A stretch of DNA of 34,364 nt from Mycobacterium persicum (lineage in GTDB: Bacteria > Actinomycetota > Actinomycetes > Mycobacteriales > Mycobacteriaceae), in the NCBI RefSeq assembly GCF_002086675.1, contig NZ_MVIF01000064.1:1-34364 (forward strand). The letters are read 5' to 3'. The position numbers and the translations under genes were made by a program. The notes under the pieces are model-generated. The model saw nothing but the letters and a program-made list of their open reading frames with translations, was not told the origin of the DNA and did no database searches. Every line of letters begins with the position of its first letter. Positions within the stretch are counted from its first letter, which is position 1. Below, piece after piece: positions 22,514 to 29,812 of this stretch.

Positions 22514-24205
22514 GTGAGCACCACCTCGCCACGGTCCGAGCAGCGCGGCCCGAGCAGGCGAGGCGGCCGCGCCGTCCCGGGGGCGGTTGGCGCCCTGCTG
22601 GGTCTGCCGCGTGCGACCACGCGCTACACCGTGAGCCGGGTGCACGTCCCCATGCGCGACGGGATTCACCTGGTCGCCGACCACTACGCGCCCACGACGT
22701 CCGAACCCGTCGGCACGCTGCTGGTCCGCGGCCCCTACGGGCGGGGACTTCCGTTTTCTTTGGTGTTCGCCGGGCTCTATGCCGCGCGCGGCTATCACGT
22801 GGTGTTGCAAAGCGTGCGCGGAACTTTCGGGTCGGCCGGCGAATTCGAACCGATGGCCAACGAAGCGGCCGACGGCGCCGACACCGTCGAGTGGCTGCGG
22901 CGCCAACCGTGGTTCACCGGCCGGTTCGGCACCGTCGGCCTGTCCTACCTGGGCTTCACCCAGTGGGCGCTGCTGCACGATCCGCCGCCGGAGCTGGCCG
23001 CGGCCGTCATCACCGTAGGGCCGCACGATTTCCGGGCCTCGGTGTGGAGCACCGGATCATTTGCCGTCAACGACTTCTTGGGCTGGAGTTATCTGGTTTC
23101 GCGTCAAGAAGAATCGGGGCCGCTGCGAGGCGCGATCCGCCAGCTGCTGGCGCCGCGCAAGGTGAAACGTGCCATCGCCGGGTTGCCGATGAATTCGGCG
23201 GCCCGGACACTGCTGGGCGAGGGCGCGCCCTGGTTCGAATCCTGGGTAGAAAACGCCGACCACGATCACCCCTTCTGGGAATCACGGCGTTACCCCGCCG
23301 CGTTGGACCGTGTTGAGGTTCCGGTCCTGCTGCTGACCGGGTGGCAGGACATCTTCCTGGACCAGACGCTGCACCAGTATCGGCAGCTACGCAACCGAGG
23401 CGTCGAGGTGGCGCTGACCATCGGTCCGTGGACCCATACCCAGACGATGAGCAAGGGGCTGGCCACCTGCGCTCGGGAGTCGTTGGACTGGCTGGACGCC
23501 CACCTGGGCAACGCGCCCGCCCCGCGCCGCGCGGCTGCGGTCCGGATCTTCGTGAACCGCCACGGCTGGCGCTCCCTGCCCCAGTGGCCGCCGGCCACCA
23601 CCGAACAGGCGCTGTACCTGCAGCCGAACGGCCGCCTCGACAAGACGGCGCCGCCGGCCGGCGCGCCACCGGCGACTTTCCGCTTCGATCCCACCGACCC
23701 GACACCCATCACCGGCGGTCCGCTGCTGTCGAAGGGCGGCTACCGCAACGACAGCCGGCTCGCGCGCCGCGACGACGTGCTGTGCTTCACCGGTAACCCT
23801 CTCGCCGACGATCTATACGTCTACGGAAACCCCGCCGTCGAATTGACGCACTCCTCGGACAACCCCAACGTCGACGTGTTCGTCCGGGTCAGCGAGGTCG
23901 ACGCCAACGGCCGATCCCGCAATGTCAGCGACGGCTACCGTCGGCTCGGGGACGCGCCGGAGACGGTCCGCATCGAACTCGACGCCGTCGCCCACCGGTT
24001 CAAAGCCAGCTCCCGTATCCGCGTCCTGGTCGCCGGCAGTTGGTTTCCCCGCTACGCACCCAATCTCGGCACCGGCGAACCGGCGCTGTCCGGCCGGCAG
24101 ACGAAGCCCGCCACCCATTCGGTGCATTTCAGCAATTCCCGGCTGGTACTACCCGTCGGCCCGTCAGCCGACCGCATCGCGGACCCGGGCGGCCACCTCC
24201 GCTAG
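22514..24205 (+). CDS. CocE/NonD-family (S15-type) hydrolase
   Basis: A 563-residue serine hydrolase corresponding to Rv2800. The catalytic serine is S144 in GLSYLGFTQW (GxSYxG of the CocE and X-Pro dipeptidyl-peptidase group). The Asp is likely in LLTGWQDIFLD and the His in GPWTHTQ. The C-terminal beta-sandwich (X-Pro C-terminal-like) spans about 350-540. Esterase, acylase or peptidase activity is possible. The start is GTG 22514, ten bases after the preceding stop, so the two plus-strand genes form an operon. Its last 42 bases overlap the 3' end of the convergent DUF1802 gene. Confidence 0.88.
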   Translation: MSTTSPRSEQRGPSRRGGRAVPGAVGALLGLPRATTRYTVSRVHVPMRDGIHLVADHYAPTTSEPVGTLLVRGPYGRGLPFSLVFAGLYAARGYHVVLQSVRGTFGSAGEFEPMANEAADGADTVEWLRRQPWFTGRFGTVGLSYLGFTQWALLHDPPPELAAAVITVGPHDFRASVWSTGSFAVNDFLGWSYLVSRQEESGPLRGAIRQLLAPRKVKRAIAGLPMNSAARTLLGEGAPWFESWVENADHDHPFWESRRYPAALDRVEVPVLLLTGWQDIFLDQTLHQYRQLRNRGVEVALTIGPWTHTQTMSKGLATCARESLDWLDAHLGNAPAPRRAAAVRIFVNRHGWRSLPQWPPATTEQALYLQPNGRLDKTAPPAGAPPATFRFDPTDPTPITGGPLLSKGGYRNDSRLARRDDVLCFTGNPLADDLYVYGNPAVELTHSSDNPNVDVFVRVSEVDANGRSRNVSDGYRRLGDAPETVRIELDAVAHRFKASSRIRVLVAGSWFPRYAPNLGTGEPALSGRQTKPATHSVHFSNSRLVLPVGPSADRIADPGGHLR

Positions 24206-24709
24206 CACATCACCGTCATGCACCGGCGTCGCCAGACTCGCCGCAATCGGCAGCTGAACCCAGCTGGTGCAACCGCCGTACTCGGGGATGCGGGTGACCT
24301 GCACCGGCTCAATAAGCGGCATCGCAGACACCACCAGGACGGCCAGCTTGTGCTTGGGCCGGAAGTCGAGCCGGTCCGCGCGGATCGACGCGGCGGTCCA
24401 GATATGCAGATCCTGAATGTCGTCCAGCCCCTCAGGCCGGTTAACCTGCAGTGCTGCAACGACTTTCGCCGCAGCCCGGACCACCAGTCGCTCATCGGTG
24501 CTGTCGGCGGCCGCGGCCGGCAACAAGTCGCGATGCTCGGGACGAACCCGCTGCGCGTGGCTGTGCGCGACCGTCGGGAACAACAAGAACTCTCCGGCCG
24601 CCACCTCGAACCGCTTCTCCCCGATACCGCCCTTGCGCAACAGCACGGTTTGACGGCCGTCGAGCAGCGCGTGCACGGCCGCACTCCATTCCTTCAGCGC
24701 GGGCGTCAC
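24164..24709 (-). CDS. DUF1802 family protein
   Basis: A 181-residue protein with the DUF1802 opening (ALKEWSAAVHALLDGRQTVL, then LRKGGI) and the EFLLFPT and HSHAQRV segments. The family is widespread and uncharacterised; its N-terminal segments somewhat recall NUDIX-type folds, but no NUDIX box is seen here. The GTG start at 24709 overlaps the DUF2277 stop by four bases (GTGA), so the two are co-translated. The 3' end overlaps the CocE-type gene tail to tail by 42 bases; both frames look genuine. Confidence 0.82.
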   Translation of the reverse strand: MTPALKEWSAAVHALLDGRQTVLLRKGGIGEKRFEVAAGEFLLFPTVAHSHAQRVRPEHRDLLPAAAADSTDERLVVRAAAKVVAALQVNRPEGLDDIQDLHIWTAASIRADRLDFRPKHKLAVLVVSAMPLIEPVQVTRIPEYGGCTSWVQLPIAASLATPVHDGDVLAEVAARVRDAVG

Positions 24710-24975
24710 TGGGATCTCGCCACGCGGGCCAACACTTCGGGCCGGCGCAGCGGCGGCAGACTCTTGGGTGGCTGACGCCGCGCCGGCAACGCGGCCAGCA
24801 GCCGCGTCGTCGTCGCCGTCACTTCAGCAACCGCGGCTTCGAACGCTTCGGCATTGGCTGGCGACGGACGGGTGATACCGCTGACCTTGCGCACATATTG
24901 GCGCGCGGCGGCCGCGATCTCCGCAGACGTGGCCGGGGGTTCCAGGCCGCGCAATTCGGTGATGTTTCGGCACAT
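24706..24975 (-). CDS. DUF2277 family protein
   Basis: An 89-residue protein that starts MCRNITELRGLEPPATSAEI, the conserved opening of DUF2277 proteins, followed by the YVRKVSGITRPS block. These are small helical proteins of unknown function. The Met-Cys start is conserved in the family. A TATCGT element six bases before the ATG and the lack of a ribosome-binding site suggest a leaderless mRNA. The gene is coupled to DUF1802 downstream. Confidence 0.85.
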   Translation of the reverse strand: MCRNITELRGLEPPATSAEIAAAARQYVRKVSGITRPSPANAEAFEAAVAEVTATTTRLLAALPARRQPPKSLPPLRRPEVLARVARSQ

Positions 24976-24981
24976 GTCTCA

Positions 24982-24987
24982 ACGATA
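24982..24987 (-). promoter_or_regulatory. -10 element giving a leaderless DUF2277-DUF1802 mRNA
   Basis: TATCGT on the minus strand ends six bases before the ATG of the DUF2277 gene, and no Shine-Dalgarno sequence lies between them. Confidence 0.45.
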
Positions 24988-25004
24988 GGGCGCGGTATCC
25001 CCCG

Positions 25005-26246
25005 CTACCCGGCAGACGGGGAGCGCTGCATCACCCGATACCGGAATCCGTATCGCTGATCAGCCGCGGCGGCGTGCTTGCCGGCTGCTGTCATCGGCAT
25101 GCCCTGCAGGTAGGCGTTCGCCTTCGCGTTCGCCAGGGAGCCGATGATGTCGAACTCCTGATCCAAGGGGACGGTGTGAAACGCCCGAACGCTGGCGTCC
25201 CAACTGCTCGGTGTCGACAAGGGCCCGATCGACCCGGCCTTGCCCAGCACCGCCGACACCGGCCTGGCCAGACGATCGAGGCGTTCCCAATACTGTTCGG
25301 GCACCGCTGCCGCCCCGCCCGCCCCGGCGCCCGGCGGCGCCCCTAGGCGAAGTTTGGGACCCCAACTGTCAAGAACCGAAGACCCTGAGTCGCCGGCGCC
25401 GCCGGGGGTCCCCGGTATCGTTTGCTGTGCGATCGAGGCAATGAACTGTGCTATCCCCATCCCGAAATAGCTCAAGCCGGCCAGCCGCACCAGCGCCGTC
25501 CGTTCCGCGGGAGTGATGTCGGGCAGCAGCGCCTCGAGCCATTGTGCGAATGCCGCATATCCCGGGAACAATGTGTTCGACGACAGTCGCGCCAGTGCGT
25601 GCCATATCGCCGGACTGGAGGCGAGCCCCCCAAACTTTGCCGATAGTGCCGTCCCCGCAGATGTCGCGGCGACTTCGGCCACCGCTGCTGTTTGCTGAAG
25701 CGGTCCGCTCAGTCCGGTAGTCGTCGGCGGAGGGTTAAACGGAGTCAGCGCGGTGGCGGTTGTCGACGAACCGGCATAGCCGTACATCGCGGCTGCGTCT
25801 TGGGCCCACATCTCGGCGTATTCAGCTTCGGTGGCCGCGATCGCCGGCGTGTTCTGCCCGAAGAAGTTCGTCGCGACGAGCGTCAGCAGCAAAACGCGGT
25901 TGGCGGCAACCGTCGGCGGGGGCACCGTCATGGCGAAGGCAGTCTCGTAGGCAGCGGCGGCCACCCTGGCCTGGCTCGCGGTGTGTTCGGCCTGGATTGC
26001 GGTGGCGCTCAGCCATGCCACATACGGGGCGGCAGCGGCGATCATCGAAGCCGCCGCCGGACCAATCCATGCCGTGCCGGTCAGTTCGGAGATCACCGAC
26101 GAGTAACCCGACGCCATCGCGCCCAACTCACCTGCCAGCGCATCCCAAGCCGCGGCTGCTGCCAGCATGGATCCCGCACCTGGACCCGCATACATCCGCG
26201 CGGAATTGATCTCCGGAGGCAGCGCCCCGTAATCGCCGAACATCAT
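25005..26246 (-). CDS. PPE family protein (SVP-like subgroup)
   Basis: A 413-residue PPE protein. The PPE motif is at residues 10-12, the WxG-like turn is W60-I-G, and the helical PPE domain spans about 1-175. The C-terminal part carries the SVP-type motif as GPLSTPSSW, with Thr in place of Val. PPE proteins of this type are exported by ESX-5 and usually need a PE partner and the EspG chaperone; no PE gene is next to it. ATG at 26246 or 26243 both fit; GGAG lies about eight bases upstream. It follows the second PPE gene after 127 bp, and the two are clearly paralogous. Confidence 0.92.
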   Translation of the reverse strand: MMFGDYGALPPEINSARMYAGPGAGSMLAAAAAWDALAGELGAMASGYSSVISELTGTAWIGPAAASMIAAAAPYVAWLSATAIQAEHTASQARVAAAAYETAFAMTVPPPTVAANRVLLLTLVATNFFGQNTPAIAATEAEYAEMWAQDAAAMYGYAGSSTTATALTPFNPPPTTTGLSGPLQQTAAVAEVAATSAGTALSAKFGGLASSPAIWHALARLSSNTLFPGYAAFAQWLEALLPDITPAERTALVRLAGLSYFGMGIAQFIASIAQQTIPGTPGGAGDSGSSVLDSWGPKLRLGAPPGAGAGGAAAVPEQYWERLDRLARPVSAVLGKAGSIGPLSTPSSWDASVRAFHTVPLDQEFDIIGSLANAKANAYLQGMPMTAAGKHAAAADQRYGFRYRVMQRSPSAG

Positions 26247-26373
26247 CGGCGTCTCCGTGACTGCGGATCGACACCCGCGGGCAAGACCCGCAGCCGCAGA
26301 ATTGCCACAGCACAGGCGTTGACCCGCGGGCCAGGTTTTCGGCCGCTCGGTGCCTTATCGGTAGTCATCAGTG

Positions 26374-27585
26374 TTATCCGGCAAACGGCGGACGCGCCAT
26401 GACGGTGGGCCGAACACCGTATCGCGGACCGGAACCAGCCGCGCCGTGCCCCGCCGGACCGGTGAGCGGCATGCCACCCAACAGGTTTCCGGCACCGGCG
26501 CCGTCGGGTGCGAATTTGAACGTTTCGACCGGCATACGCGCCGGGATGGACTCGACGTCCGGCAGGGCCTGCGCCCACGAGGGTGGAACCGACAACCGGC
26601 CGCCGATCGACCCGGCATGGCCCAAACCGGCCGATACCTGCCCGCCGCCGCCCACCAGGCTTCCCAAACCCGCTAAGCCGCCCTGCGCCGCGCCGCCGGC
26701 GGCGGCCGCGGCCTGGGTGGCGCCGCCGAGCAACCCCAAAGTCTTGCTCGACTGAACAAAGTTGTTCGCCATACCGATGCTGAAATAGGGCAAGCCCTCG
26801 GTGTTGTAGAGGAAGCTGGCGTATGGCTGCAAGTCGGTCAGCAACGCCGCGATCGACGTGGGAAATGTGGACGTTCCGAACAGGATCTGCCACAGCCACG
26901 CCAGCGGTGAACTCGACACCGCCGAAGCAACCGGCGTAGCGAGCCCTTGCAACATCGTGGGAATCCCCGAAATGAGACGGGCAAGGGCTGACTGGCTGGC
27001 GCCGGCCGAGGTGGCAGCGGCCTGAGTGACCGCAGCGGTTTGGCCGGATGCGCCGGCCGGGTTGACGATGTGCGGCGGCTGCTTGAACGGAGTCAGGGTG
27101 GTGGCGGACCCTGTGGCGGCGGCGTACTCGTACATGGCGGTGGCGTCCTGGGCCCACATCTGCCCGTACTGGGCTTCCAAGGCCGCTATCGCCGAGGTGT
27201 TCTGACCGTAGACGTTCGACTGCATCAACTCGGTCAACTGCAGACGGTTGGCCAGGATCGCTGGCGGTGGCACCATCGCGGCAAAAGCGTTCTCGTAGGC
27301 GGCCGCCGAGGCTCTCGCCTGCATGGCCGTCTGCTCGGCGTGCGCGGCGGTGGTCCGCATCCAGACAACATAGGGAGCGACGGCGGCGGCCATCGCCGTC
27401 GATGCCGGGCCCAACCACCCTTCCCCGGCCAGCTGGTTGACCAGCGTTTCATAACCGGCTGCCGCGGAATCCAATTCGGCTGCCAGCGCGCTCCATGCCG
27501 ATGCCGCGGCAGTCATCGACGCCGACCCCGGGCCGGTATACATTCGCGCAGAGTTGACTTCCGGTGGTAAACCGCCATAATCCAT
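26374..27585 (-). CDS. PPE family protein (SVP subgroup)
   Basis: A 403-residue PPE protein opening MDYGGLPPEVNSARMYTGPG, with the PPE domain over about 1-175, and a canonical SVP motif GRLSVPPSW in the C-terminal region. It is likely an ESX-5 substrate, surface-located or secreted. I use ATG 27585 because AAGGAG lies nine bases upstream and the family begins exactly here; the open frame to 27837 is upstream DNA. The promoter region is AT-richer than its surroundings and carries a CRP-like site and a separate perfect inverted repeat. Paralogue of the following PPE gene; no PE partner is seen nearby. Confidence 0.93.
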   Translation of the reverse strand: MDYGGLPPEVNSARMYTGPGSASMTAAASAWSALAAELDSAAAGYETLVNQLAGEGWLGPASTAMAAAVAPYVVWMRTTAAHAEQTAMQARASAAAYENAFAAMVPPPAILANRLQLTELMQSNVYGQNTSAIAALEAQYGQMWAQDATAMYEYAAATGSATTLTPFKQPPHIVNPAGASGQTAAVTQAAATSAGASQSALARLISGIPTMLQGLATPVASAVSSSPLAWLWQILFGTSTFPTSIAALLTDLQPYASFLYNTEGLPYFSIGMANNFVQSSKTLGLLGGATQAAAAAGGAAQGGLAGLGSLVGGGGQVSAGLGHAGSIGGRLSVPPSWAQALPDVESIPARMPVETFKFAPDGAGAGNLLGGMPLTGPAGHGAAGSGPRYGVRPTVMARPPFAG

Positions 27586-27654
27586 TCGCGTCGTCTCCTT
27601 AGCGAGGACGTGGCGGCATCGGTGTTGGTGCTTGATCCACCGCCCATCCCACAC

Positions 27655-27670
27655 AGTGAGCAAAGTCACA
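27655..27670. promoter_or_regulatory. CRP/Cmr-like binding site upstream of the PPE pair
   Basis: AGTGA-gcaaag-TCACA matches the TGTGA-N6-TCACA consensus of CRP-type regulators (Rv3676 in M. tuberculosis) at nine of ten defined bases. It lies 70-85 bases upstream of the second PPE gene's start. Confidence 0.45.
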
Positions 27671-27689
27671 CTGTTGCGTACACAACAGT
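27670..27689. promoter_or_regulatory. Perfect inverted repeat between PPE and echA16
   Basis: ACTGTTG-cgtaca-CAACAGT has seven-base arms and a six-base spacer and abuts the CRP-like site. It looks like a dimeric repressor operator, for example of the TetR type; the binding protein is unknown. Confidence 0.45.
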
Positions 27690-27842
27690 TGTTACTTGCA
27701 CTTGTTAATCTGTTGAAGCGAAGCGTAGCTTTCCCCGGACCGAACGTCCAAGCCGGTTGACAATTGTTCATCGGACGTACATTGCCCAGCCATTCCCGGC
27801 CATTTACGGGTGCAGCGGTACAGCCCGACGCCCGCAACTGGC

Positions 27843-27848
27843 TACGGT
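27843..27848 (+). promoter_or_regulatory. echA16: -10 element giving a leaderless echA16 mRNA
   Basis: TACGGT ends six bases before the echA16 ATG with no ribosome-binding site between. A separate TTGACA at 27757-27762 with TACATT at 27778-27783 (15-bp spacing) is an alternative upstream promoter. Confidence 0.35.
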
Positions 27849-27854
27849 TGCCCT

Positions 27855-28604
27855 ATGACCGACGACATCCTGCTGATCCACACCGACGAGCGGATCCGCA
27901 CCTTGACCCTTAACCGCCCCCAGTCCCGCAATGCGCTGTCGGCGGCGCTGCGGGACCGCTTCTTCGGGGCGCTGTCCGAAGCCGACGCCGACGACGACGT
28001 CGACGTCATCATCCTCACCGGCGCCGATCCGGTGTTCTGCGCGGGACTGGACCTCAAAGAGCTCGGCGGCCATTCGGCATTGCCGGACATCTCACCGCGC
28101 TGGCCGGCCATGACCAAGCCGGTGATCGGGGCCATCAACGGCGCGGCGGTGACCGGCGGACTCGAACTGGCGCTCTACTGCGACATCCTGATCGCCTCGG
28201 AGCACGCCCGCTTCGCCGACACTCATGCCCGGGTGGGCCTGCTGCCGACCTGGGGGCTCAGCGTGCGGCTACCACAGAAGGTGGGCGTGGGTATGGCCCG
28301 CCGGATGAGCCTTACCGGCGACTACCTTTCCGCCGCCGACGCGCTGCGGGCCGGCCTGGTTACCGAGGTCGTGCCGCACGACGAACTGCTGCCCACCGCC
28401 CGCCGCGTCGCGGCGTCCATCGTCGGCAACAACCAGAACGCGGTGCGCGCCCTGCTGGCGTCCTACCACCGCATCGACGACGCCCACACCAGCGCCGGAC
28501 TGTGGCTGGAGGCCATGGCCGCCAGGCAATTTCGCACCAGCGGCGACGACATCGCCGCAAACCGGGAGGCCGTGCTGCAACGCGGACGCTCCCAGGTGCG
28601 CTAG
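27855..28604 (+). CDS. echA16: Crotonase-family protein EchA16
   Basis: A 249-residue enoyl-CoA hydratase/isomerase-fold protein matching Rv2831. CoA-binding and oxyanion-hole segments are present (FCAGLDLKE near 61-69; NGAAVTGGLELALYCD near 95-110). Aligned with rat enoyl-CoA hydratase, the two catalytic glutamates (E144 and E164) fall on H124 and R150, so ordinary hydratase chemistry is doubtful and another crotonase reaction is more likely. I start at ATG 27855 (MTDDILLI), the known start; the frame from 27810 adds 15 unrelated residues. It converges on ugpC across a 125-bp gap that holds a candidate terminator and nothing else recognisable. Confidence 0.92.
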   Translation: MTDDILLIHTDERIRTLTLNRPQSRNALSAALRDRFFGALSEADADDDVDVIILTGADPVFCAGLDLKELGGHSALPDISPRWPAMTKPVIGAINGAAVTGGLELALYCDILIASEHARFADTHARVGLLPTWGLSVRLPQKVGVGMARRMSLTGDYLSAADALRAGLVTEVVPHDELLPTARRVAASIVGNNQNAVRALLASYHRIDDAHTSAGLWLEAMAARQFRTSGDDIAANREAVLQRGRSQVR

Positions 28605-28606
28605 GA

Positions 28607-28627
28607 CCCGACTCGGCTTGTGTCGGG
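28607..28627 (+). terminator. Candidate hairpin terminator after echA16
   Basis: CCCGAC and GTCGGG form a six-base stem with a nine-base loop, starting three bases after the echA16 stop and followed by GTTCTG. There is no U-tract, so it is a weak or mycobacterial-type terminator at best. Confidence 0.4.
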
Positions 28628-28729
28628 GTTCTGCTGGGATTGCGTTCATCGAGACTGAAACCACCGCGACCGCCACCGGCGTGTCGTCTGCATGGTTGCA
28701 GTGTCGCGGCTACCAGCGGCAGTCGATCC

Positions 28730-29812
28730 TCAGCGGATACGAGTCCCGGTCCGGCTGTCGAAGAAGCACACCTCCTGCGGGCGCGGCAGGATCCCCAGCG
28801 TGTCGTCTACCCCGACCGCGGTGTGGCGGTCGGTGCGGACCACGACCCGCGGCGCACGTGACGCCCAGCCCTCCTGCTCGAGAGGGCTTGCATACACAAA
28901 GGATTCGAACCCCAACTCCTCCACCAACTCGGCCCGAACACTCAACGATCCCGCGGTCCCGGCCGGCACAACATCCCAGGACTCCGGCCGGATGCCGACC
29001 AGCACCCGCCCGACCGCCCCGCGTGGAACCGGAATCGCCAGCCCGGGCGACGTCAGCGCACCATTGCTCACGGTGGCCTCGATGAGGTTCATCGCCGGGG
29101 CCCCGATGAACGTTGCCACAAAGGTGTTGACCGGGTCGTCGTACAGCGTGCGAGGACCGTCGACCTGTTGCAGCACACCGTCTTTGAGCACGGCAACCCG
29201 ATCACCCATGGTCATCGCCTCCACCTGGTCGTGGGTGACGTAGACGGTGGTGGTGCCCAGCTGACGCTGCAGCCCGGAGATCTGCGACCTGGTGCTCACC
29301 CGCAGCTTGGCATCCAGATTCGACAGCGGTTCGTCCATGCAGAACACCCGCGGCCGCCGCACGATCGCCCGTCCCATCGCCACCCGCTGACGCTGCCCAC
29401 CGGAGAGCTTCGACGGCTTACGATCAAGCAGCTCAGTCAATTCCAGCATGTCAGCGACCTCGAGCACGCGCTGCCGAGTGGCTGCGCGCGACATCCCGCC
29501 GTTTCGCAGGGCAAACCCCATGTTGGCGGCCACGGTCATGTTCGGGTACAGGGCATAGTTCTGAAAAACCATCGCTACGTCGCGTTCCCGTGGCGGCAGA
29601 TGCGTCACGTCCACACCACCGATAGTGATCTGGCCACTTTCGACCGATTCCAGCCCGGCCAGTAGCCGAAGGACTGTGGACTTGCCGCAACCGGAGGGGC
29701 CGACGAGGACCAGAAATTCGCCGTCGGCAATATCGAGGTCCAGGTTGACGACGGCTGGCACGTCGGCGCCGGGATACCGATGGGTCACTGCGGAATACCG
29801 GATGTCAGCCAT
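28730..29812 (-). CDS. ugpC: Glycerophosphodiester ABC importer ATPase UgpC
   Basis: A 360-residue ATPase of the MalK/UgpC group (Rv2832c) that powers the Ugp importer. Walker A is GPSGCGKST (38-46), the Q-loop Gln is at 84, the ABC signature LSGGQ is at 136-140 and Walker B is RVFCMDE (155-161). A C-terminal regulatory TOBE/OB region follows from about 240. Two copies should pair with UgpA-UgpE at the membrane. The start overlaps the 3' end of ugpB by eight bases, and this is the last gene of the operon. Confidence 0.95.
   Translation of the reverse strand: MADIRYSAVTHRYPGADVPAVVNLDLDIADGEFLVLVGPSGCGKSTVLRLLAGLESVESGQITIGGVDVTHLPPRERDVAMVFQNYALYPNMTVAANMGFALRNGGMSRAATRQRVLEVADMLELTELLDRKPSKLSGGQRQRVAMGRAIVRRPRVFCMDEPLSNLDAKLRVSTRSQISGLQRQLGTTTVYVTHDQVEAMTMGDRVAVLKDGVLQQVDGPRTLYDDPVNTFVATFIGAPAMNLIEATVSNGALTSPGLAIPVPRGAVGRVLVGIRPESWDVVPAGTAGSLSVRAELVEELGFESFVYASPLEQEGWASRAPRVVVRTDRHTAVGVDDTLGILPRPQEVCFFDSRTGTRIR

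Noticed and set aside
26243..27418. 391-residue minus-strand frame inside the second PPE gene
   Set aside because: Out-of-frame reading of a PPE gene with a clear start, ribosome-binding site and SVP motif in the other frame.
27586..27837. 84-residue N-terminal extension of the second PPE protein
   Set aside because: PPE proteins start at the MDYGGLPPE-type segment, and AAGGAG is correctly placed for ATG 27585.
24164..27854. Search for a CRISPR array or toxin-antitoxin genes at the M. tuberculosis CRISPR position
   Set aside because: No regularly spaced repeats or cas/maz-like proteins were seen on either strand.
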